DNA from: Deltaproteobacteria bacterium
Lineage (GTDB): Bacteria; Desulfobacterota; Desulfobaccia; Desulfobaccales; 0-14-0-80-60-11
Reading direction: 5' to 3'
DNA: 19,768 bases
Assembly: GCA_023381945.1 (NCBI GenBank)
Contig: JAMCQY010000249.1
Span: 1-19,768, forward strand
Positions within the stretch are counted from its first letter, which is position 1. Every line of letters begins with the position of its first letter. Below the pieces are notes generated by a model, which did no database searches, had not been told where the DNA came from, and saw only the letters and a program-made list of their open reading frames with translations. The translations under genes and the position numbers were made by a program. Positions 14,501 through 19,768 of this stretch are shown here, piece by piece.

Positions 14501-14833
14501 CTAGCAGCAACATGGTAAAAAGTGAAGCTCCGGCCCTGCCCACCTTTCCCGAGGCAAACCTCCTCTTCTTCCCCGGCCGTTCTTGTCAATGATGAGGACA
14601 TGCCCCAGGCTGCGGCTCACCGCGTATATGGGTTGGGCGTCATAAGCCGCATCCATCAGATCATACAAGTAATCCACCCGCTCACTGGTCAGCTTCATCA
14701 GCGGAATGGCCGCCTGGCTGTCATGCAGGGAAGCCGCAGTCAAGGCCACGCTGATGGGCAAGCCGCAGTCGTTGACGTCGGCGTGCAGCTTGTAGCCTCT
14801 CCAGGTTTCCTCATAACCTTTTATAATAGTTTT
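14501..14833 (-). pseudogene. Truncated DDE transposase (IS4/IS5-type) remnant
   Basis: Reading on the minus strand from about 14833, KTIIKGYEETWRGYKLHADV, NDCGLPISVALTAASLHDSQ, AIPLMKLTSERVDYLYDLMD and AAYDAQPIYAVSRSLGHVLI match the central part of a DDE transposase of the IS4/IS5 group. The N-terminal half is missing: the similarity begins directly next to a palindromic repeat (14829-14860). The similarity also fades after IIDKNGRG near 14582, where the frame becomes Arg/Gly-rich and a frameshift or truncation is likely. About 85 codons survive of an enzyme usually over 300. It is not expected to be active. Confidence 0.75.
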
Positions 14834-14860
14834 GGTGGCGCAGGCTTTCCAGCCTATACC
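14829..14860. repeat. CAGGCTTTCCAGCCTG-type palindrome, copy 3
   Basis: AGTTTTGGTGGCGCAGGCT, loop TTCC, AGCCTATACC: the core CAGGCT/AGCCT stem is kept, while the distal arm is mutated. The sequence abuts the truncated end of the transposase remnant and lies downstream of the permease gene. Confidence 0.7.
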
Positions 14861-14888
14861 GGAGTGCAAAAATTTCTAAGTAACGAAA

Positions 14889-16043
14889 TTACCCCACCTT
14901 CCTTAAGGCTTCAGCGATTGAGACCCGCGCCGCCCGCCAGGCCGGAAAGATAGCAGCCAGGAGGCCCACCACCAAAGCCACGCCCAGCCCCAGCCCCAAA
15001 GTGAAGCGGGTCAAAGGGAAGACCCGGAAGTATTGCCCCAGGGACGCCTTGATAACATAAACCGCCGGGAAGGTCAGGGCCAGCCCCGACAGGCCTCCCG
15101 CCGCGGCCAGGAGCAACGACTCTCCTACGATCAGGCCCACCAAGTGCCGCGTCTGGAAGCCGATGGTCTTGAGCACAGCGTATTCCCCCAGGCGCTCCCG
15201 GGCGCTCATGGCCATGGTGTTGGCCAACACCACCAGGATCACTCCGATGACCACCCAGGAGACCACCCGGATGGCCAGCAGGATAGCCTCGGTCATGGAG
15301 ACGAAGCCCAGATAGAAGGCTTTTTCGGTCTCCGTGATGGTTTCGGCCAGGGAATTTTTAAACAAAGCGTCCACTTCCGCTGCCACCTGAGGAGCCACCT
15401 CCGGCCGGGCCACCTTGATAATGAACCAACTCGCCTGATCGGCGCGGCTGTCGGCGTTTTTTTTCAGCGTCTCGTTGAGATATTCCCAGTGAAAATAGAA
15501 GCGGCCCTCGTCGGTGGTGGCTTCGGCGCCGGTATAGATGGCCCGCAGGATGAACTGCCATTCCCCGGGATAGATGTTGCCCTTGAGGATGATGGAATCC
15601 CCCAGGCGCCAGCCGTAGCGCTTAGCCAGCGCCCGGCCGGCCACCGCCCCCCGGCGGTCCTTGAAGAAGGCCTGTTTCTGATCCTCAGGCATGACATACT
15701 CAGGATAAATCTCGAAGTACTGCCGCACCGGATCCACGGAGAAAACCGGAAAGAACTGCTTTTCGTCTTTATAGACGCCGCCGAACCAGTTGCCGTAAAC
15801 CACCGCCTGCACTCCGGGCAGGCCCTGGATTTTGGGAAGGTAGGCCATGGGCAGGGGATAGATCAGGGAGATGGCATTCCTGGTTACCAGACGGGTAGGT
15901 GAGGCGCCTTCCACCCCGGCATACCAGGCGGCCACCATGGTGCGCAAGAGGGCGAAGGCCAGGACCGCCACGGCCATGCCGGTGACGGTGAGCGCGGCCC
16001 GTAAAGGATGCCGGATGGTATTGCGCCAGGCTAATTTGAACAT
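14889..16043 (-). CDS. FtsX/MacB-like ABC transporter permease
   Basis: This 384-residue inner-membrane protein has the FtsX-type permease layout: one N-terminal helix (about 17-38, after MFKLAWRNTIRHPLRAALTV), a large periplasmic domain (about 40-255), and three C-terminal helices (about 258-280, 307-335, 345-370). The family motif MSARERLGEYAVLKTIGFQT lies near 280-299 and the end is FPAWRAARVSIAEALRKVG. With the ATPase and membrane fusion protein nearby it would form an ABC export or lipoprotein-handling system. The substrate is unknown. ATG 16043 has no visible ribosome-binding site; the sequence upstream is the AGTCAGTGGTCAG-type repeat. A near-identical copy of codons for the last ~50 residues is present at 4362-4521. 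Confidence 0.88.
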   Translation of the reverse strand: MFKLAWRNTIRHPLRAALTVTGMAVAVLAFALLRTMVAAWYAGVEGASPTRLVTRNAISLIYPLPMAYLPKIQGLPGVQAVVYGNWFGGVYKDEKQFFPVFSVDPVRQYFEIYPEYVMPEDQKQAFFKDRRGAVAGRALAKRYGWRLGDSIILKGNIYPGEWQFILRAIYTGAEATTDEGRFYFHWEYLNETLKKNADSRADQASWFIIKVARPEVAPQVAAEVDALFKNSLAETITETEKAFYLGFVSMTEAILLAIRVVSWVVIGVILVVLANTMAMSARERLGEYAVLKTIGFQTRHLVGLIVGESLLLAAAGGLSGLALTFPAVYVIKASLGQYFRVFPLTRFTLGLGLGVALVVGLLAAIFPAWRAARVSIAEALRKVG

Positions 16044-16045
16044 GC

Positions 16046-16080
16046 AGTGGTCAGTAGCCAGTAGTCAGTGGTCAGTTTTG
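16046..16080. repeat. AGTCAGTGGTCAG-type tandem repeat
   Basis: GTGGTCAGTAGCCAGTAGTC followed by AGTGGTCAG consists of repeated AGTnGTC-like units. It lies within two bases of the permease start codon. Related fragments occur near 137-150 and 17161-17177. Confidence 0.6.
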
Positions 16081-16100
16081 AGTTTTGGAGCTTTTAGTGA

Positions 16101-16170
16101 TGGGTGGGCACTGCCCGCCAATTCCTTATAAATTCCCTTATCTTTGGTGGCACAGGCTTTCTACCCTGTG
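16101..16170. repeat. 70-bp compound spacer repeat, copy 2
   Basis: Ungapped counterpart of 4231-4300, with about ten mismatches by eye. It contains the GGGCACTGCCC palindrome, the ATTCCTTATAAATTC middle, and a CACAGG/CCTGTG palindrome at 16151-16170. Confidence 0.75.
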
Positions 16171-16191
16171 ATAGCACACAATTATGCGGAG

Positions 16192-16220
16192 GTAGGGGCG
16201 GGTTTAAAACCCGCCCTTAC
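16192..16220. repeat. GTAGGGGCG palindromic repeat overlapping a stop codon
   Basis: GTAGGGGCGGGTTT and AAACCCGCCCTTAC form a near-perfect hairpin with one mismatch in the outer stem. It is related to 1592-1621. It covers the TAA stop (16219-16217) of the phosphorylase gene, so it also places a hairpin at the end of that reading frame. Confidence 0.75.
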
Positions 16221-17035
16221 TTTCTTTTTTTACGTTTCCTCTTTACCCCATCTTTTCCGGCCAAAATCTCCACCGCTTTTAATCCTACCTGAATCAGGCG
16301 CTTTTCCGCCCGGCGGAATAGCCGGGCCGGAGCAAAGACGCCGCGCAGGCGGTTATTCACCGCCACACAGGCGCCGCCGGCTCTGAGATTCAAAGTCGAG
16401 ACCTGCGCCAGGGTGAGATAAGCCGACATCTCCATCTCCAGATTGAGCACCCCCTCCCGGCTCAGACGCGCCACCTTATCCGGCTCTAAAGTTGGGAATC
16501 CTGGCACCACCCGCCCCTGGCCGGCGTAGAAGTCCGGCGAGGTGCAGGTGACCCCGACGTGATAGCGCACGTCAAGGCTATCGGCCGCCTCCTCAAGGGC
16601 GGCCAGCACGTCAGGATGGGCGGATGCCTTGAGATCAGCCGGCGCATAAAAATGGGTGGTGTTTTCCTCCCTAAGCGCCTCGCTGGTAATAACCAGGTCT
16701 CCCAGGTTAATATAATCCTGTAGAGCCCCGGTGCTCCCCAACCGGATAAAGGTGGCCGGGGCGAGGCATTGGACCGCCTCCACGATGGCGATGGCGCTGG
16801 CCGCCGCCCCGATGCCGGTGGCCATGACCGAGACCGGAATGCCATGATAGGACCCGGTATAGGTCAGGAACTCCCGGTTGCGCCGCGTAACGTCCACGCG
16901 GTCGAAATACTTGGCGATGCGCCGGGCCCGGTCCGGGTCGCCGCAGGTGAGGATGTAGGGAGCCAGGTCGCCTTCGCCGCAATTGAGATGATAAAAACGC
17001 CCCTGCCGGTTTTTGGGAAGGTCGACGTCGGTCAT
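16217..17035 (-). CDS. Uridine-phosphorylase-like nucleoside phosphorylase
   Basis: The 272-residue protein belongs to the PNP/UDP phosphorylase family, which splits a nucleoside with phosphate to base and (deoxy)ribose-1-phosphate in the cytoplasm. Visible landmarks are the phosphate-binding CGDPDRARRIA (31-41), VMATGIGAAASAIAI (70-84), the RLGSTGALQD loop (98-107), HVGVTCTSPDFYAGQGR (159-175), and LNLEMEMSAYLTLA (197-210), which supplies the ribose-binding Glu/Met. The order and spacing fit uridine phosphorylase best; the nucleoside specificity is inferred. ATG 17035 has AGGA upstream. The C-terminus is an unusual Lys/Arg tail (KRKRKKRK) and the stop lies in a palindromic repeat. The gene sits between the ATPase and permease genes of an ABC exporter. 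Confidence 0.88.
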   Translation of the reverse strand: MTDVDLPKNRQGRFYHLNCGEGDLAPYILTCGDPDRARRIAKYFDRVDVTRRNREFLTYTGSYHGIPVSVMATGIGAAASAIAIVEAVQCLAPATFIRLGSTGALQDYINLGDLVITSEALREENTTHFYAPADLKASAHPDVLAALEEAADSLDVRYHVGVTCTSPDFYAGQGRVVPGFPTLEPDKVARLSREGVLNLEMEMSAYLTLAQVSTLNLRAGGACVAVNNRLRGVFAPARLFRRAEKRLIQVGLKAVEILAGKDGVKRKRKKRK

Positions 17036-17050
17036 GAGATTTTCCTGGTA

Positions 17051-17070
17051 GCGCAGGCTGCCCGCCTGTG
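17051..17070. repeat. CAGGC...GCCTG-type palindrome, copy 4
   Basis: GCGCAGGC then TGCC then CGCCTGTG: an 8-base imperfect stem after GGTA, of the same type as the palindromes at 4201 and 4280. Confidence 0.65.
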
Positions 17071-17075
17071 GTTTG

Positions 17076-17099
17076 GTGGGGCAGGCCTCCGTGCCTGCC
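17076..17099. repeat. CAGGC...GCCTG-type palindrome, copy 5
   Basis: GTGGGGCAGGC then CTCCGT then GCCTGCC: a 7-bp GGCAGGC/GCCTGCC stem. It lies directly after copy 4 in the gap between the ATPase and phosphorylase genes. Confidence 0.65.
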
Positions 17100-17164
17100 G
17101 TTGCTTGTGCGCAGTGCGCACATCAAAAGGCCCTAAATACTCGAAACTCGAAATAAAAAACTGG

Positions 17165-17866
17165 CTACTGACCGCTGTTATTCATCAACTGCCCCTTGAT
17201 CAATTTGCGGATATGTGAGGCATGGCCGGCGGCCTCGGGGTCGTGGGTGACGATAATGATAGTTTTGTGAAATTCCCGGTTCAGGCGGCTCAGCAGGTCC
17301 AGGACCTCGGCAGCGGACTGCCGGTCCAGATCGCCGGTGGGTTCGTCGGCGGCAATCAGGGTGGGGTCGGTGATCAGGGCCCGGGCGATGGCCACCCGCT
17401 GCTGCTGGCCGCCGGAGAGCTGGGCCGGATAGTGGTGCTGGCGGTCGCTCAGGCCCACCAGTTCCAGGGCCAGTTCCACATGCTCCCGGCGGACCTGGCG
17501 GGACAGGCCGGTGAGGAGCAACGGCAGCTCGATATTTTCAAAGGCGGTTAGCACCGGGATCAACTGGTAAAATTGGAAGACGAAGCCGACGTTGTCGGCC
17601 CGCCAGTCGGCCAGTTGGGCCTCGGTAAGCCCGGTCAGATCGATGCCCTGAACCATTAAGGCGCCTTTATCCGGGCGGTCCAGGCCGGCGATGAGGTTCA
17701 GCAGGGTGGTCTTGCCGGAGCCGGAAGGCCCCATCAGGGCCAGGAAATCCCCGGCCTCGATATTCAGGGAAATGTCCTCCAGGACCGGCAAAACCTGGCT
17801 GCCCCGCCGGTAAGATTTGTAAAGGTGAGAGATCTCCACGACCGGAGGATTAGTACGCAGGCTCAT
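17165..17866 (-). CDS. LolD/MacB-type ABC transporter ATPase
   Basis: The 233-residue ATPase of the LolD/MacB/FtsE branch has Walker [10 protein letters not shown] at 46-54, Q-loop FVFQFYQL near 95-102, signature [15 protein letters not shown] at 150-164, Walker [13 protein letters not shown] at 170-181, and switch histidine H208. It would power the FtsX-like permease further downstream, together with the membrane fusion protein encoded just upstream. The start is set at ATG 17866 (MSLRTNPP), where family similarity begins; the frame stays open to 17965, but that extension is translated G/C-tract repeat (GGGGG, PHPIPPPSRG) and is rejected. No strong ribosome-binding site is visible. Confidence 0.92.
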   Translation of the reverse strand: MSLRTNPPVVEISHLYKSYRRGSQVLPVLEDISLNIEAGDFLALMGPSGSGKTTLLNLIAGLDRPDKGALMVQGIDLTGLTEAQLADWRADNVGFVFQFYQLIPVLTAFENIELPLLLTGLSRQVRREHVELALELVGLSDRQHHYPAQLSGGQQQRVAIARALITDPTLIAADEPTGDLDRQSAAEVLDLLSRLNREFHKTIIIVTHDPEAAGHASHIRKLIKGQLMNNSGQ

Positions 17867-17887
17867 AATCAAGGTAAGCTTTAATTC

Positions 17888-17977
17888 CCTCCCCCTTGAT
17901 GGGGGAGGGATAGGGTGGGGGTGGGAAAGTTTGTCAATTTTCCCCCTCCCCCCACCCCCTCCCACCAGGGGAGGGGA
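17888..17977. repeat. G/C-tract inverted repeat pair
   Basis: CCCTCCCCC (17888-17896) and GGGGGAGGG (17902-17910) form a perfect 9-bp hairpin. It is followed by GGGTGGGGGTGGGAAA and, facing it, TTTTCCCCCTCCCCCCACCC at 17939-17958, then a further CCCTCCC...GGGGAGGGG pairing. The block lies in the gap between the membrane fusion protein and ATPase genes. Confidence 0.75.
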
Positions 17978-18047
17978 AAAAAATAAGACTTCACGTGTTT
18001 TTACAAATCATAACGCTCCGTCTCGATTGATCGGAGGTTTTCAGTTA

Positions 18048-19262
18048 TCATTCTTTAACTTTCACCCGGGCGCCGTCGGCCAGACCGGGCGGAGGCTTGA
18101 GAACCACCCGATCGCCCTCCTTGAGGCCTGATAAGACTTCCACCAGGTCGCCCATGGTCTCGCCCACGCCGACCTTGACCAGCCGCGCTTCATTATCTTT
18201 GACCACATAGGCGAAATTCTGGCCCTCCCGGGGCACCAGGGCCGCTTTGGACACGGTCAGGCGGGGCTGACGCTCGCCGGGTGAAAGCGCCCGGGAAAGG
18301 AAGGCCACCTTGGCGCTCATCTCCGGCAGAATACGGTTGTCGAACTCCAGGAACTTCACCTTGGTAAGCACGGTGGCCTTGGTGCGGTCAGCGGTGGGGA
18401 CAATCATGTGAACTTCGCCGGCAAAACGCCGGCCGGGAATGGCGTCCAGGCTGATTTCGCAGGGCTGCCCCAGTTTAACCTTGTCCAGGTTGGATTCGGC
18501 CACGTCGGCCTCCACCATCAGGGATTTGAGGTCGGCCATGGTGACCACCGCGGCCCGGGCATTGACCGCGGCCCCAAAAGGCGCCACCACCTCCCCCACC
18601 TCGGCGTACTTGGAGGTCACCACCCCGTCGAAGGGGCTGCGAATGTAGCTGTATTCCAGGGAGGCCTGGGCATTGGCCAGGGCCGCTTTTTCCACCCGGA
18701 TACGCGCCTGGGCGCTGGCCACCCCGGCCTGGGCCTTCTTATAGCGGGCCACCGCGGTATCGAAGTCCTGGTGGGCCACCAGCTCCTTTTCCACCAGGGT
18801 CTTGTAGCGTTTGTATTGCAGGCCGGCATCCACCAGCTCCGCCTGAGCATTGACCAGACCGGCGTCGGCTTCCTTCACCGCGGCCGCCGCCTGGTTCTTG
18901 GCCGCCACCAGGTCCTCATTTTCCAGGGAGGCAATGATCTCCCCCTTTTTCACCCGGCTGCCCTCCTCCACTCCCAGATAGGCCAGGCGGCCGGTGCTCT
19001 TGGAGGAGACCGCGGCCTTGCGCTGGGCCACCACATAACCGCTGGCGTTGAGAACCGTAAAGGCCTGGCCCGGATAAAGGCGGGAAACCACCGCCACCGT
19101 CACTTCCTGGGCCGGCCGGAGCGGTCCCCACAGATAGAGGGCCAGCAGGATAAGGAGCAGGGCCCCGACCAAGGCCAGCCAGAGGCGGCCCCGGAAGGAG
19201 GTCCTCGTCTGATATTTTTCTTCGGAGCGCGGGATGCGCAGTCGGTCGAGATCAGAAGGCAC
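18048..19262 (-). CDS. HlyD/MacA-like periplasmic membrane fusion protein
   Basis: The 404-residue adaptor has a short cytoplasmic N-terminus, one membrane anchor (about 28-47, LWLALVGALLLILLALYLWG), a biotinyl-lipoyl-like half-domain (GRLAYLGVEEGSRVKKGEII, about 90-110), a long alpha-helical hairpin rich in Ala/Glu/Lys (about 112-210), the second lipoyl half (YSYIRSPFDGVVTSKYAEVG, about 215-235), and beta-barrel and membrane-proximal domains to the C-terminus. This is the RND/MacA adaptor architecture. It would link the ABC permease to an outer-membrane channel; no TolC-like gene is in the window. Start GTG 19262 has GGAG seven bases upstream, which directly follows the terminator of the preceding gene. 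Confidence 0.92.
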   Translation of the reverse strand: MPSDLDRLRIPRSEEKYQTRTSFRGRLWLALVGALLLILLALYLWGPLRPAQEVTVAVVSRLYPGQAFTVLNASGYVVAQRKAAVSSKSTGRLAYLGVEEGSRVKKGEIIASLENEDLVAAKNQAAAAVKEADAGLVNAQAELVDAGLQYKRYKTLVEKELVAHQDFDTAVARYKKAQAGVASAQARIRVEKAALANAQASLEYSYIRSPFDGVVTSKYAEVGEVVAPFGAAVNARAAVVTMADLKSLMVEADVAESNLDKVKLGQPCEISLDAIPGRRFAGEVHMIVPTADRTKATVLTKVKFLEFDNRILPEMSAKVAFLSRALSPGERQPRLTVSKAALVPREGQNFAYVVKDNEARLVKVGVGETMGDLVEVLSGLKEGDRVVLKPPPGLADGARVKVKE

Positions 19263-19273
19263 GTAGTTTCTCC

Positions 19274-19317
19274 AAAAAATTTAGGCGCCTGCCGCTCAAA
19301 AGACGGCAGGCGCCTAA
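19274..19317 (-). terminator. Strong intrinsic terminator upstream of the membrane fusion protein gene
   Basis: On the minus strand TTAGGCGCCTGCCG (19317-19304) pairs perfectly over 14 bp with CGGCAGGCGCCTAA (19294-19281) around a 9-base loop, followed by A and six T (19279-19274). The T-tract runs straight into the GGAG ribosome-binding site of the next gene. Confidence 0.88.
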
Positions 19318-19329
19318 GCTTACCAAATC

Positions 19330-19356
19330 TTCCGGGAAGCAGCAATCTTCCCGGAA
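19330..19356. other. Perfect hairpin between the right-edge gene and its terminator
   Basis: TTCCGGGAAG (19330-19339) and CTTCCCGGAA (19347-19356) form a 10-bp stem with a 7-base loop. It precedes the intrinsic terminator on the minus strand; TTTT follows it only on the plus strand. It may stabilise the 3' end of the upstream transcript. Confidence 0.7.
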
Positions 19357-19375
19357 TTTTATCCAGTTATCCGGC

Positions 19376-19768
19376 TCAGACTTTGGAAATACCGGGCTTG
19401 CTAACAGTCACATAGTTGAAAGGGGCCGCGATGGAGTCGTTCTGGCCAGCCAATTTCTCCATCCAGGATTTAGCCGTCTCGACCAGCTTGGCCAGGGGCG
19501 CCTTTTCTTTGATCTGCTGATTAAGCTTGAATTCCAGGCCCATCCGCCGGGGCAGGGTAAAGACCTCCGTTACCCGGTTGTATTCGATCTTGGGCGGTTT
19601 GGGCCGGTCCCAAATGACGAAGAGGTGCCCGGCATTGCCGGAGTAGCCTGCCAAAACCAGGTACATATTTATGATGGGGTCTGGGGGGGCCTTCTCGCAC
19701 ATCTTTCGGAGGATTTCATCGTATCGGCTGCTGAAAAACGGGATGGCCGCCTCGACCAGGGCGTCCAT
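19376..19768 (-). CDS. Unrecognised protein, partial at the right window edge
   Basis: The reading frame ends at TAA 19378-19376 and is open to the last base of the window. An ATG happens to occupy 19768-19766, so it is unclear whether this is the start or an internal codon; an internal codon seems more likely since no upstream sequence can be seen. The 130 visible residues are soluble: DALVEAAIPFFSSRYDEILR, then INMYLVLAGYSGNAGHLFVI, a Pro/Lys loop (WDRPKPPKIEYN), RVTEVFTLPRRMGLEFKLNQ and a C-terminal helix ending APFNYVTVSKPGISKV. I cannot name the family. It is followed by two hairpins, the second an intrinsic terminator, so it ends its own transcription unit. Confidence 0.7.
   Translation of the reverse strand: MDALVEAAIPFFSSRYDEILRKMCEKAPPDPIINMYLVLAGYSGNAGHLFVIWDRPKPPKIEYNRVTEVFTLPRRMGLEFKLNQQIKEKAPLAKLVETAKSWMEKLAGQNDSIAAPFNYVTVSKPGISKV

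Noticed and set aside
14328..14529. 13-base direct repeat AAAAAGTGAAGCT at 14328-14340 and 14517-14529 as target-site duplication or element ends
   Set aside because: The interval has no recognisable element ends and one copy lies within the transposase remnant region; too little to call.
15033..15902. 289-codon plus-strand frame opposite the permease
   Set aside because: Shadow frame with biased composition; the permease on the minus strand carries clear family motifs.
4201..17099. CRISPR array from the spaced palindromes
   Set aside because: Copies are kilobases apart, variable in sequence and not regularly spaced; no cas genes.
17867..17965. N-terminal extension of the ABC ATPase
   Set aside because: It is translated G/C-tract repeat with no family similarity; the family start matches ATG 17866.
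18408..19415. 335-codon plus-strand frame opposite the membrane fusion protein
   Set aside because: Gly/His/Gln-rich shadow of a well-recognised gene; no motif or ribosome-binding site.

Overview
The window reads as a chromosomal segment of a GC-rich, Gram-negative (didermic) bacterium: it carries a TonB-dependent outer-membrane receptor, ExbB/ExbD/TonB, and periplasmic binding proteins with Sec signals. Gene content and repeat-rich spacers suggest a deltaproteobacterium (Desulfobacterota-like); this is inference, since no rRNA or other phylogenetic marker beyond rsmA is present. Every gene I can support lies on the minus strand, so transcription runs from high to low coordinates.

Right part (19768 to 14889): the tail of an unrecognised gene ends at two hairpins, the second a strong intrinsic terminator. 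It is followed by an ABC exporter-type cluster: a MacA/HlyD-like membrane fusion protein, a LolD/MacB-type ATPase, a uridine-phosphorylase-like enzyme, and an FtsX-like permease. The phosphorylase sits, flanked by repeats, between the ATPase and the permease. A degraded DDE transposase follows (14501-14869).

Centre (14323 to 4679): a corrinoid-scavenging operon. A sigma70-type promoter (14296-14323), a cobalamin riboswitch (14115-14282) and an intrinsic terminator with a possible competing antiterminator (13985-14045) precede an unknown 104-residue protein, a BtuB-type receptor, an exported fusion of a BtuF-like binding domain with a CbiZ (adenosylcobinamide amidohydrolase) domain, a stand-alone BtuF-like protein, BtuC and BtuD. 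After a second promoter-plus-terminator leader come exbB, exbD and tonB. In the proposed model ExbBD-TonB energises the receptor, the binding proteins capture corrinoid in the periplasm, the CbiZ domain may remodel incomplete or foreign corrinoids there, and BtuCD imports the product. Just after tonB lies a chimeric gene remnant: a piece of an FmdE-like domain joined in frame to a near-identical copy of the last ~50 codons of the FtsX-like permease found 10.5 kb away.

Left part (4361 to 1): a repeat-filled spacer, then a DUF2062 membrane protein overlapping rsmA (16S rRNA dimethyltransferase), an EamA/DMT transporter, a UPF0280 (ApbE-like) protein, and two very small membrane proteins. The spacers hold several families of short palindromic repeats: 'CAGGCTTTCCAGCCTG'-type, 'GTAGGGGCG...CGCCCCTAC'-type, 'AGTCAGTGGTCAG'-type, and G/C-tract inverted repeats.
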